DNA from: Planosporangium spinosum
Lineage (GTDB): Bacteria; Actinomycetota; Actinomycetes; Mycobacteriales; Micromonosporaceae
Assembly: GCF_049999945.1 (NCBI RefSeq)
Contig: NZ_JBLYUB010000003.1
Coordinates: 248,001-312,000 of the forward strand
Direction: 5' to 3'
Length of the DNA: 64,000 nucleotides
Shown here: one piece after another, positions 27,765 through 36,248 of the stretch
Layout: each line of letters begins with the position of its first letter
How positions within the stretch are numbered: the first letter of the stretch is position 1
Program-made: the position numbers and the translations under genes
The notes under the pieces: generated by a model
Told to the model about the DNA's origin: nothing
The model's input: only the letters and a program-made list of their open reading frames with translations
The model's database searches: none

Positions 27765-29162
27765 TCAGCTCGGGCGCGGGGTGGCCGGCGTCACGGGCGT
27801 CGCGATACCACCCGGAGCCGGCGGCACACTGGCGGCGTGGCGCTGCGCCAGGTCGGTGACCATTCCGCGCAGCACCTTCTCGGTGATCGGGTAGGGGAGG
27901 ATGACGAGGGTCGCCAGGGCGACGAAGGCGGCGGTGAGCGCCCCGGCGCCGAGCCTGATCGTGGTGATCGCGCCTCCGGGCTGGATCCTGGCTCCGGCAA
28001 TGTAACCGCCGAGTCCGATGGCGTACGCCGCAGCGGCTCCGCCGACGCCCTGCCCGGCCTTGCGGGTGAACGAGAGCACCGAGTAGATCGTGCCCTCGGC
28101 GCGGACGCCGGTCCGCCACTCGCCGTACTCCACGGTGTCGGCCTCCATCGCCCAGACGATGGTGTTGATGGTGCCCAGGCCGAGGCCGAGCACCGCGAAG
28201 CACCCGATGCCGATCACCGGGACCGACCCCGGCGCAGCGGTGAGCGCGATCCCGCCCACGACGGTGACGACGCCGCCCAGGATGTAGACGGTCTTCTTGC
28301 CGACCGACTCGACGGCCTTCGGGGCGAGGGCCGCCGCCGCGATCATCCCGACGGTCTGCGCCACGGTCAGGACGACGTAGTAGCCGCTGCTGCCGAGCAC
28401 GTCGCGGGCGTAGTACACGGCGAGCGTCTGCAGCGTGAACATCCCGCCGAGAAACAGCAGGCCCGACAGCGACAGCAGCAGCAGCGGCCGGTTGCGCCCG
28501 ATCATGCGCAGGCTCTCGGCCAGACCGACCGTCTCCTCCTCGCGCTGCACCTGCTCCCGGGTGGTGAAGAAGCACCACAGGTACAGCCCGAACCCGACGA
28601 CGAGGAAGATCAAGGTGAGGGTCGTCAGCGAGCGTTGCAGGTTCATCGAGGTCTGGATCAGCGGCGCGACGATCGCCGCCAGCGCCAGGATCGTCAGGTT
28701 CGAGCTGACGACCCGGGCGCTGGACAGCCGGCTGCGCTCGTCGGGGTCCTGCGTCATCGCCGCCGCGAGCGAGCCGTAGGGGATGTTGACGACGCTGTAC
28801 AGCAATCCCCACAGGGTGTACGTGACATAGGCGTAGACGAGCTTGTCGGTCGGACTGAGCCCGCCGGGCACCGAGAACAGCGCCACGCCGATGGCCAGCA
28901 GCGGCAGCGAGCCGAACAGCAGGTACGGACGGAACTTGCCCCATCGGGTCGAGGTCCGGTCGACCATCCGGCCGGCGAGCAGGTCGGCCACCCCGCCCCA
29001 GATCCGGACCAGGAGAAACAGCGTGCCGACGGAGGCGGCCGGGATGTCGGCGACGTCGGTGTAGTAGATCAGCAGGAACATCGACGCCATCGAGAAGACG
29101 AGGTTGTTCGCGGCGTCGCCGGCGCCGTAGCCGAGGTACTGGGTCAGGCCGAGCTTCTTCAT
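27765..29162 (-). CDS. uidB: GPH-family glucuronide/sugar cation symporter
   Basis: A 465-residue, 12-helix transporter of the glycoside-pentoside-hexuronide family. The opening LTQYLGYGAGDAANNLVFSM, the loop RMVDRTSTRWGKFRPYLLFG and the distal motif VEYGEWRTGVRAEGTIYS are classic for UidB, MelB and XynB. It is the last gene of the glucuronide operon, 29 bases after the beta-glucuronidase gene, which argues for glucuronides as cargo. The last 30 residues are proline- and alanine-rich and poorly conserved. ATG at 29162 begins MKKLGLTQY. Confidence 0.9.
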   Translation of the reverse strand: MKKLGLTQYLGYGAGDAANNLVFSMASMFLLIYYTDVADIPAASVGTLFLLVRIWGGVADLLAGRMVDRTSTRWGKFRPYLLFGSLPLLAIGVALFSVPGGLSPTDKLVYAYVTYTLWGLLYSVVNIPYGSLAAAMTQDPDERSRLSSARVVSSNLTILALAAIVAPLIQTSMNLQRSLTTLTLIFLVVGFGLYLWCFFTTREQVQREEETVGLAESLRMIGRNRPLLLLSLSGLLFLGGMFTLQTLAVYYARDVLGSSGYYVVLTVAQTVGMIAAAALAPKAVESVGKKTVYILGGVVTVVGGIALTAAPGSVPVIGIGCFAVLGLGLGTINTIVWAMEADTVEYGEWRTGVRAEGTIYSVLSFTRKAGQGVGGAAAAYAIGLGGYIAGARIQPGGAITTIRLGAGALTAAFVALATLVILPYPITEKVLRGMVTDLAQRHAASVPPAPGGIATPVTPATPRPS

Positions 29163-29191
29163 TCCGGCTTCCGCTCGCGACGGGCGGATCG

Positions 29192-30973
29192 TCAGGGCGA
29201 CCCGCGCCACCGCCGGCGCAGCAGGTGGGCGGCGGCCTTGGGTCGACGGTCGCGGGTGAAGACACCCTTCCTGTTGCCGCCGACGCGCATGATCGTGACC
29301 GAGGTGGCGAAGTCGGCGAAGTTCCAGACGTGCTCGCCGACCACCGCGTCGACGCGGTCGAACACCCGGTGGTACATCGCGAGCAGCTCGACCTGGTACT
29401 CCTCGGTCCAGGGGACCGGTACGACGCTGTGCAGGCCGGCCACCGTGTCGGCGCCGTACTCGGTCATGATGATCGGCTTGTCGTACCTGTCCGCCCAGGC
29501 GGTGAGCTCGGCCTCCAGGTCGCGTTCGGCGGCGGGCAGGGCACCGGTGTCGGTGTACCAGCCGTAGTAGCGGTTGAGCATGAGCACGTCGAACAGGTCG
29601 GAGAGCACGTCCCGGTCGGGGGTGGCGACCAGGACGTTGGCGAACGCCACCGGCCGGGTCGGATCCAGCCGCCGGGCCTCGGCAACCAGCGGTGCGAAGT
29701 AGGCGCGGGACGCGGGAGTCCACGACTCGGGCTCGTTGGCGATGCTCCACATCACGACACTGGGGTGGTTCTTGTCGCGGGCGACGAGCTCACCGATCGC
29801 CTGCCGGTGCACGTCCCGCGTGGCGTCGTTGACCGTGTCCGGCGAGAACGTCGTGAACGACGTCTTGGCGAGGGTGGCGCCGAGCTGGGCGTTCAGCCCG
29901 ACCGCCGCAGTCTCGTCGATGACGACGATGCCGTGCCGGTCGGCGTAGTCGAGGACCTCCTCGGCGTACGGGTAGTGGGAGGTGCGGAACGAGTTGGCAC
30001 CGACCCAGTCCAGCAGCGCGAAGTCGTGGACCATGAACACCTCGTCGTGGCCCTTGCCCCGTACCGGGGTGTCCTCGTGCTTGCCGAAGCCCCGGAAGTG
30101 GAACGGCTCGCCGTTGATGAGGAACCGGGTGCCGGACACCTCGACGGTGCGGATACCGACCGGCAGTGGGTACCCGTCGACCGGCCCCTCGCCGTCGCGC
30201 CACAGCTCGACGGCGAGGGTGTAGAGGTAGCCCGCACCCGGCCGCCACGGGTGCACGCCGTCAACGGTGAGCTCGCCTGCGGTGCCGGTCGCCCGCGCGA
30301 CCTCGGTACCGGTGGCGTCGGTGAGCGCGACACGCACCTCGCTCCCTTCAGCGCCCGCCGTCTCGACCTCGTACCCGACGGTGCCGGCGGTGCCGGACAG
30401 GCCGGTGACGACGGTGACGTCCCGCACGTACGCGGTGGGCGTGGTGTACAGCCATACCGTCCGGTGGATGCCGGCGTAGTTGAAGAAGTCGTGGAAGTAG
30501 AACTGCACGGGGCCCTCGGGGGTCTGCTCGACGTAGCCCGGCGGGATTGACTGCCAGGCCAGCACGTTGTTCACGACGGCGGTGACCCGGTTGTCCGCGC
30601 CGAATTCCACGACGTCGGTCACGTCCGCCTCGAACGGGGTGTAGCCGCCCTCGTGCGTGGCGACCTGCGTGTCGTTGACCCATACCACGGCGCGGTGGGT
30701 CGCCGAGCCGAAGCGCAGCACGACCCGCTGGCCGGCCCACCGGGCCGGGACCCGCACCACGGTCTGGTACCACACGTCGCCGACGTGGTCGTGGACGCGG
30801 GCGTCGGCGAACAGGTCGTTGTAGCTCGCCGGTACCGGCGCCTCGCGGGCGCCGGGCAGCCGGCCGCGCCACCAGCCCTCGTCCCGGCCGACACCGTCGG
30901 CGTCGAGGGCGAACCGCCACAGCCCGTCGAGCGACCGGCGCTCCCGGGTGGGCGTCTCACGGGGTTCGAGCAT
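29192..30973 (-). CDS. uidA: Beta-glucuronidase (GH2)
   Basis: A 593-residue GH2 enzyme removing glucuronic acid from glycosides. The acid/base glutamate lies in WSIANEPES and the nucleophile in IIMTEYGAD. NRYYGWY and GEHVWNFADF are present as in E. coli UidA. The NxK pair that reads the substrate carboxylate is kept as Asn567-Arg-Lys569 in GGNRKGVFTRDRRPK, which distinguishes glucuronidase from galactosidase. No signal peptide, so it acts inside the cell after uptake. GAGGTGA stands five bases before ATG 30973, and the preceding gene ends five bases upstream. Confidence 0.95.
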   Translation of the reverse strand: MLEPRETPTRERRSLDGLWRFALDADGVGRDEGWWRGRLPGAREAPVPASYNDLFADARVHDHVGDVWYQTVVRVPARWAGQRVVLRFGSATHRAVVWVNDTQVATHEGGYTPFEADVTDVVEFGADNRVTAVVNNVLAWQSIPPGYVEQTPEGPVQFYFHDFFNYAGIHRTVWLYTTPTAYVRDVTVVTGLSGTAGTVGYEVETAGAEGSEVRVALTDATGTEVARATGTAGELTVDGVHPWRPGAGYLYTLAVELWRDGEGPVDGYPLPVGIRTVEVSGTRFLINGEPFHFRGFGKHEDTPVRGKGHDEVFMVHDFALLDWVGANSFRTSHYPYAEEVLDYADRHGIVVIDETAAVGLNAQLGATLAKTSFTTFSPDTVNDATRDVHRQAIGELVARDKNHPSVVMWSIANEPESWTPASRAYFAPLVAEARRLDPTRPVAFANVLVATPDRDVLSDLFDVLMLNRYYGWYTDTGALPAAERDLEAELTAWADRYDKPIIMTEYGADTVAGLHSVVPVPWTEEYQVELLAMYHRVFDRVDAVVGEHVWNFADFATSVTIMRVGGNRKGVFTRDRRPKAAAHLLRRRWRGSP

Positions 30974-30978
30974 GTCGG

Positions 30979-31719
30979 TCACCTCGTCACGGGAGCGCTC
31001 GCCGCCAGCCGGGCCCGGCTGGCGGCCACGATGACGTCGACGCAGGCGTCGAGGTCGAAGGCGGTGGACTCGATCATCAGGTGGTAGAGGCTCGGGTCCT
31101 CGCCGTCGACGCCGTAGGCGTCGCGGACGTACCCGATCCGTGCCCGGTCGTTGATCTCGATGCGCCGTTCGGCGGTGCGCCGGTCGACCCCCTCGAGCTC
31201 CATCGTGCGCGCCACCCGGGCTTCGAACGGCCCGCCCAGGTGCACGTGCAGTGCGCCGGGCACGTCCCTGAGCACCACCGCGCCGCCACGCCCGAGCACC
31301 ACCCCACCGCTCCGGGAACTCTGAGCGAGGAACTGCGCGATCTCGGCCCGGATCAGACGCTCCTGCGCGTCCAGGTGCCTCGACGCGCCCGGGCCGTACG
31401 TCACCACGGGTACCCTGGCCAGCCACTCGAACAGTCGATCGGCGCGGCTGTGCGGCTGCTCGTCTACCGCGCCGATCGCCTCCGCCGGGACGCCCATCCG
31501 TTCGGCGACCGCGGCCGGGATGGCGCGGTCCAGGTACGGCACTCCGAGCCGGTCGGCGACCCGCGGGGCGATCGTCGTCCCTCCGCTGCCGTAGCGCGAC
31601 GCCACGGTGACCACGGGCGGCGGCGCGGGCGGGGCCGGGGGATGGGGACGGTCGGCGCCGGGGGCTCCGGCGGGGGCCGCGTCGTGCGGTGGCACGGCGA
31701 CCGGATCAGGTGTGTTCAT
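30979..31719 (-). CDS. Cytidylate-kinase-like P-loop protein
   Basis: A 246-residue protein of the cytidylate kinase-like family. A proline-rich, probably disordered N-terminus of about 35 residues precedes a P-loop VVTVASRYGSGGTTIA, and LGVPYLDRAIPAA and a lid-like RRTAERRIEINDRARIGYVRD follow. It overlaps the gluconokinase gene by 14 bases and ends five bases before uidA, so it belongs to the glucuronide operon. Members of this family elsewhere lack a known substrate. Neither CMP phosphorylation nor a sugar-acid kinase role can be shown from sequence; its place in a sugar operon is the main clue. Confidence 0.82.
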   Translation of the reverse strand: MNTPDPVAVPPHDAAPAGAPGADRPHPPAPPAPPPVVTVASRYGSGGTTIAPRVADRLGVPYLDRAIPAAVAERMGVPAEAIGAVDEQPHSRADRLFEWLARVPVVTYGPGASRHLDAQERLIRAEIAQFLAQSSRSGGVVLGRGGAVVLRDVPGALHVHLGGPFEARVARTMELEGVDRRTAERRIEINDRARIGYVRDAYGVDGEDPSLYHLMIESTAFDLDACVDVIVAASRARLAASAPVTR

Positions 31720-33331
31720 CGGTACCTCCGGTCGGTGCGCCGGGAACCATCCGCGGTGCCGGCGCCGAGCGGGTGGCGGTTGCCGCCGCGGGCGTGGTCG
31801 GGGCCAGTGCCCCGGCGGCGGATTCCAATCCGCGCACGAGCCCGGGCAGCGAGGCGCGCAGCCGCGCGTAGGTGGCCACCAGGTCGCCGGAAGCCTCGAC
31901 CGGGGGCGCCGGTGCCGCGTTGGGTGGGGAGAGCCGGGCCACGGCTTCGCCGAGCCGGATCGCGTGGCCGAGGGCGATCAGCCCCAACGCGGCCGCGCCG
32001 AGCGCGGTACCCTCCGCCTCGCCGACCACGGTGAGCGGCCGGGCGAGCACCCCGGCCATCGTCTCGCGCCACAGCGCCGCGCGGAAGGTGCCGCCGGTGG
32101 CCCGTACCGCGGTCACCGGCCAGAGCCGGTCGAGCTGATCGACGATCGCGCGCAGCTGCAGGCAGACCCCCTCGACGGCGGCGCGGATCAGGTGCGCGCG
32201 GGTGTGCCCCTCGCGCAGGCCGAGGACCGCGCCGGGCAGGTCCGGATCCCACAGCGGCGCGCGTTCGGCCACCAGGTAGGGCAGCACCACCAGGCCGTCG
32301 CTGCCGGCGGGCGCGGTCGCGGCGAGGTCGAGCACCTCCTTGTCGTGGTGCTGCTCGGGCGGTCCGGTGAGCAGGTCCGGCGTGAGCGCCCGGCCGGCCC
32401 AGCGCACCACGAACCCGCCGTTGCTGATCGCGCCGCCGACCACCCAGGCCGAATCGGTCAGCGCGTAGCAGAACAGCATTCCCCGGTCGTCGACCTTCGG
32501 CTCGGGGACGACCATGCGCACCGCCCCGCTGGTCCCGACCGACAGTCCCGCCACGCCGGGCGAGACCGCGCCGGTGCCGAGGTTGCCGAGCGGGCCGTCG
32601 GCGGCGCCGGCGACCACCGGCGTGCCTGCGGGCAGGCCGACCCGGGTGGCCGCCGTCGCCGCGAGGGTGAGTGTGGCGGTGGTGGGCAGGATCGGCGGGA
32701 GCTGCTCGGCGGAGGTCCCGGCGAGCGCGACCGCCGCCGGGCTCCAGGTACGGGTCGCCAGGTCCAGCATCCCGGTCCCGCCGGCCGATGACAGGTCGGT
32801 GGCCAGCGTGCCGGTCAGCCGCCAGAGCAGGTAGTCCTTGAGCCCGACCCACCAGCGGGCGGCCGCGAAGGTCCGGTGGTCGTGGCGGGCGAACCACATC
32901 AGCTTCGTCAGCGGCGTCATCGGGTGCACCGGGACGCCGGTGCGCCGGTGCAGCTCGGCGGCCTGGCCGGCGGTGCGCAGCGCCCTCGCCTCGTCGTCGG
33001 CGCGCGAGTCGGCCCAGGTCACGAGCCGGGTGAGTGGGCGCATGGCGGCGTCGAGACCGATCAGTCCGTGCATCGCCGCGCTGACCGAAATGCCGAGCAC
33101 CTCGGCGTCGCCGACGCCGGCGACGCACTCGGCGAGCGCCGCCGCCGCGCACTCGGCGATCCGCTCGGGGTCCTGCTCGTGCCAGCCCGGGGCCGGCTCC
33201 AGCAGGGGGTACTCGCGCAGGGCCAGCCGGCGCCAGCCCGAGTCGAGCCCGAAGGCCACCGCCTTCACGGCCGTCGTGCCGACGTCGAGTCCGATCATCA
33301 CCCGCGGGGGTGGGCGCTGCGCCGAGGTCAT
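31706..33331 (-). CDS. gntK: Gluconokinase (FGGY family)
   Basis: A 541-residue ATP-dependent kinase. It starts IGLDVGTTAVKAVAFG and carries segments diagnostic of Bacillus-type GntK: SVSAAMHGLIGLD, LTRLVTWADSRAD, RRTGVPVHPMTPLTKLMWF, VGLKDYLLWRLTG and SSAGGTGMLDL. It should phosphorylate gluconate to 6-phosphogluconate, the substrate of gnd at 21 kb. ATG 33331 overlaps the reductase stop by four bases. The last 70 residues contain the low-complexity stretch TTPAAATATRSAP. In a textbook glucuronate operon one expects KDG kinase here, so a gluconokinase is telling. Confidence 0.9.
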   Translation of the reverse strand: MTSAQRPPPRVMIGLDVGTTAVKAVAFGLDSGWRRLALREYPLLEPAPGWHEQDPERIAECAAAALAECVAGVGDAEVLGISVSAAMHGLIGLDAAMRPLTRLVTWADSRADDEARALRTAGQAAELHRRTGVPVHPMTPLTKLMWFARHDHRTFAAARWWVGLKDYLLWRLTGTLATDLSSAGGTGMLDLATRTWSPAAVALAGTSAEQLPPILPTTATLTLAATAATRVGLPAGTPVVAGAADGPLGNLGTGAVSPGVAGLSVGTSGAVRMVVPEPKVDDRGMLFCYALTDSAWVVGGAISNGGFVVRWAGRALTPDLLTGPPEQHHDKEVLDLAATAPAGSDGLVVLPYLVAERAPLWDPDLPGAVLGLREGHTRAHLIRAAVEGVCLQLRAIVDQLDRLWPVTAVRATGGTFRAALWRETMAGVLARPLTVVGEAEGTALGAAALGLIALGHAIRLGEAVARLSPPNAAPAPPVEASGDLVATYARLRASLPGLVRGLESAAGALAPTTPAAATATRSAPAPRMVPGAPTGGTDEHT

Positions 33332-34716
33332 CGCACCCCTTGGCGCTGGAACCGGTCCACGTCGGCGCGGACCGCCGCCACCAGCGCGTCGTCGTCGCCG
33401 AGCGCCGGGTCGAGGGTGGCCAGGATGCGTGGCACGGCATCGGGCAGCGGACCGGACGCGCGAGGCACCACTTCGTCGGCCCGTGCGTCGTGCACCGGCG
33501 CGCCCTGCCCGCGCAGGTGGCACACCCACGCGGCCAGCACGAGCACCGCGCCCTGGGGCATGCGCCTGGCCGACCGTTCCTGGCGTAGCACCGGCAGGAT
33601 GCGCTCTACCAGCTTCTGTGAGCCGTCCGCGGCGATCTGCGCGAGCTTGTGGCGCATCCGCGGGTTGGCGAAGCGCTCGACCAGCGCGTCGCAGTAGGCC
33701 CGCACGCCGGCCGCGGGCTGGTCCAGGTGCGGCGACGCGTCGGACCACCACTGCCGTACCCAGCGCCGGCAGGTGTCGTCGCCGATCGCCTCCGCGACGG
33801 TGGTGTGCCCCCGGATCGAGCCGGCGTAGGCCAGCAGTGAGTGGGCGCCGTTGAGCAGCCAGAGCTTGCGGTGCTCGTACGGGGTGATGTCGTCGGTGAA
33901 GGTGGCCCCGGCGTCCTCCCAGCGGGGGCGCCCACCGGGGAGGGAGCCGCTGAGCACCCACTCGGAGAACGGTTCGGCGGCGACCGGGGCGTGGTCGTCG
34001 CGGCCGGTGGCCTCCGCCACGACGCGCAGGTCGTCGGGGTCGGTGCGCGGGGTGATCCGGTCGACCACCGTGGTGACGGTCTCCACGTGCCCGGACATCC
34101 AGTCGATGAGCTGCGGGTCGACCAGTTCGGCCAGGTCGTGTACCACCCGGGCGGCGATCGCGCCGTTGTTGGCCAGGTTGTCGCACGGTACGACGGTGAG
34201 CGGCCCGGCGTCGGCCCGGCGCCGGGCGGCGATCCCGGCGAGCAGGCGCGCCGGCGCGGTCTTCACCGGCGCGGTCAGGTCGCGGCGCAGCGCCGCCACG
34301 TCGTCGCGGACCTCCGGGCGGTCGCGGTCGAGCCCGCCGTCCGGGCCGCGGAAGTACCCGGCCTCGGTGACGGTCACGGTGACGGCGACGATGTCGGGGG
34401 AGCCGAGCAGGCGCAGCCAGGTGTCGTGGTCGACGCCCGGGTACGCCCGCGACAGGCTGCCGATCACCTCGAACCGGTCGCCGTCGGCGGCCCGCGTCAC
34501 CAGCGTGTACAGGCCGTCCTGCGGGCCGAGCAGGTCCGGCAGGCGGAGGCTGCGGCCGGTGAACGCGGCGATGCCCCACTCCGGCGCGTCCGGGGCGTGT
34601 TCGGTGTACCAGGCCTGGTGGGCCCGGAAGAAGTTGCCCAGCCCGAGGTGGACCAGTCGGACCGGCGCGGCGGCCCGCCCCACCCCGGCGCGCCGGGACA
34701 TCTCGTGGGCGCTCAT
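33328..34716 (-). CDS. uxuB: Mannitol dehydrogenase family reductase, probable fructuronate reductase
   Basis: A 462-residue long-chain polyol/hexonate dehydrogenase. It opens LVHLGLGNFFRAHQAWYTE (NAD-binding), and the catalytic Lys-Asn-His set appears in HRKLWLLNGAHSLLAYAG. The family includes mannitol, tagaturonate and fructuronate (UxuB) dehydrogenases; coupling to uxaC by ATGA makes fructuronate to D-mannonate the most likely reaction. The gene is second in the operon. Substrate is inferred from context only; tagaturonate reduction is the main alternative if UxaC handles galacturonate. Confidence 0.82.
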   Translation of the reverse strand: MSAHEMSRRAGVGRAAAPVRLVHLGLGNFFRAHQAWYTEHAPDAPEWGIAAFTGRSLRLPDLLGPQDGLYTLVTRAADGDRFEVIGSLSRAYPGVDHDTWLRLLGSPDIVAVTVTVTEAGYFRGPDGGLDRDRPEVRDDVAALRRDLTAPVKTAPARLLAGIAARRRADAGPLTVVPCDNLANNGAIAARVVHDLAELVDPQLIDWMSGHVETVTTVVDRITPRTDPDDLRVVAEATGRDDHAPVAAEPFSEWVLSGSLPGGRPRWEDAGATFTDDITPYEHRKLWLLNGAHSLLAYAGSIRGHTTVAEAIGDDTCRRWVRQWWSDASPHLDQPAAGVRAYCDALVERFANPRMRHKLAQIAADGSQKLVERILPVLRQERSARRMPQGAVLVLAAWVCHLRGQGAPVHDARADEVVPRASGPLPDAVPRILATLDPALGDDDALVAAVRADVDRFQRQGVR

Positions 34717-36137
34717 AGCTTGAACACCTTGGTTGGCTGGGTGGAGACCAGGTCGACCGCGGTCTGCACGGCCTCGTCCACCGGCAGCCGGTGGTCGGCG
34801 ACGAGCCGGGCCAGCACACCGGCGTCGACGCGCCGCGACAGGTCGTGGCGGGCCGGGATCGAGCAGAAGGCGCGGGTGTCGTCGACGAACCCGGAGGTAC
34901 GGGTGAAGCCGGCGGTCTCGCTCACCGCCTCCCGGAACCGGCGCTGGGCCGCCGGCGCGTCCAGGAACCACCAGGGCGACCCGACGTACACCGACGGGTA
35001 GAACCCGGCCAGCGGTGCCAGCTCCCGCGACCAGACCGTCTCGTCCACAGTGAACACGACCAGGTGGAAGCCCGGGTACGTGCCGTACCGGTTGAGCAGC
35101 GGGCGCAGCGCGTCGGTGAACTCGATCCGGATCGGGATGTCGTGGCCGGTGTCGGGGCCGTACCGGTCGAAGGTCGGCAGGTGGTGGTTGCGCCGAACCC
35201 CCGGGTGCAGCGTCATCACCAGCCCGTCGTCGCACGACATCCGGGCCATCTCGGTCATCATGTGCCGGCGGAAGGCGACCGCCTCGCCCGCGCTGGCCTC
35301 GCCGGCCAGCGACGCCCGGTAGACGCGGGCCGCCTCGGCCGGCTCGAGCGGGTCGGTTCGCGCGTCCGGGTGGCTGTGGTCGGCCGACCGCGCGCCGTGG
35401 GCGATGAAGTACCGCCGGCGTTCCTGGAGCGCCCGCAGGTAGCCGGGGTAGTCGCCGGTGTCGACGCCGGCCGCCGCGCCGAGCCGGGCGACCGTGTCGG
35501 GCCAGCCGGGCTGCGCCGGCTCCAGGTACGCGTCGGGCCTGAACGCCGGGATCACCCGCCCGTGCCAGGCCGGGTCGGCGGCGAGCGCGGCGTGCGCGGC
35601 CAGGTCGTCGCACGGGTCGTTGGTGGTGACCAGGACCGCGAGACGGAAGCGCGCATACAGCGCGCGGGGCCGGTACGCGTCCTCGCGCAGCCGCGCGGAC
35701 ACCTGGTCGTAGCTGGCGTCGGCGGTCGCCGCCGACGGGCGCTCGGTCACCCCGAAGATCTCCGCCAGCTCGGCCTCGAGCCAGTAGCGTACCGGGGTGC
35801 CGCGGAACACCGGCCAGTGCTCGCACAGCAGCCGCCACACCCGACGCGCCGCGTCCGGCGACAGCGGCCCCTGGCCGACCCCGAGGTCGGCCAGCCCGAC
35901 CCCGTCGGCGTGCAGCAGTCGGGTGACGTAGTGGTCGGGCGTGACGAACAGGGTCGCGGGATCCGAAAACGGCTGGTTGTCGAGCAGCAGGTAGGGGTCG
36001 ACGTGACCGTGCGGGGAGATCAGCGGCGCGTCGCGTACCGCGTCGTAGAGCCGGCGGGCGATGTCCCGTACGTGCGGCTCGGCGGGCAGCAACCGGTCGG
36101 GGTGGAGTGCCAGTTCGACGGCGGTCTGGACACCCAT
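34713..36137 (-). CDS. uxaC: Glucuronate (uronate) isomerase
   Basis: A 474-residue amidohydrolase-superfamily enzyme interconverting D-glucuronate and D-fructuronate (or galacturonate and tagaturonate). Metal-ligand histidines 43 and 45 are in ISPHGHVDPYLLLDN. The long insert RSADHSHPDARTDPLEP and DFYPSVYVG-like C-terminal segment (LAGFYPSVYVGSPWWFLD) match UxaC. First gene of the glucuronide operon, 111 bases from the divergent larA-type gene. ATG 36137 has no clear ribosome binding site. With uidA downstream, glucuronate is the natural substrate. Confidence 0.93.
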   Translation of the reverse strand: MGVQTAVELALHPDRLLPAEPHVRDIARRLYDAVRDAPLISPHGHVDPYLLLDNQPFSDPATLFVTPDHYVTRLLHADGVGLADLGVGQGPLSPDAARRVWRLLCEHWPVFRGTPVRYWLEAELAEIFGVTERPSAATADASYDQVSARLREDAYRPRALYARFRLAVLVTTNDPCDDLAAHAALAADPAWHGRVIPAFRPDAYLEPAQPGWPDTVARLGAAAGVDTGDYPGYLRALQERRRYFIAHGARSADHSHPDARTDPLEPAEAARVYRASLAGEASAGEAVAFRRHMMTEMARMSCDDGLVMTLHPGVRRNHHLPTFDRYGPDTGHDIPIRIEFTDALRPLLNRYGTYPGFHLVVFTVDETVWSRELAPLAGFYPSVYVGSPWWFLDAPAAQRRFREAVSETAGFTRTSGFVDDTRAFCSIPARHDLSRRVDAGVLARLVADHRLPVDEAVQTAVDLVSTQPTKVFKL

Positions 36138-36248
36138 ATGTCAAGCATGGCCACGCCGGCCCCGGCCTCGCCAACCGGATTGCGTGTCCATGGGCGGGGA
36201 ATTGTCCTGCACACGCCCACCGGTGGGAGATTCGCAAGGGAGCCGGCC
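36138..36248. promoter_or_regulatory. Divergent promoter between uxaC operon and larA-type gene
   Basis: This 111-base gap must hold promoters in both directions. A perfect 12-bp palindrome CCCACCGGTGGG lies at 36216-36227, 21 bases before the larA-type start and close to its binding site GGGAG; it is a candidate operator. No regulator gene of any family is encoded between 21 and 41 kb, so the controller must lie elsewhere. Confidence 0.5.

Noticed and set aside
31706..36137. Possible mannonate dehydratase or KDG kinase hidden in the operon
   Set aside because: Every frame was accounted for by UxaC, UxuB-like, GntK and the P-loop protein; none has UxuA or ribokinase-type KdgK motifs.
34791..36248. 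Long upstream extension of the larA-type frame
   Set aside because: It is antisense to uxaC, lacks conserved sequence, and a good ribosome binding site lies right before ATG 36249.
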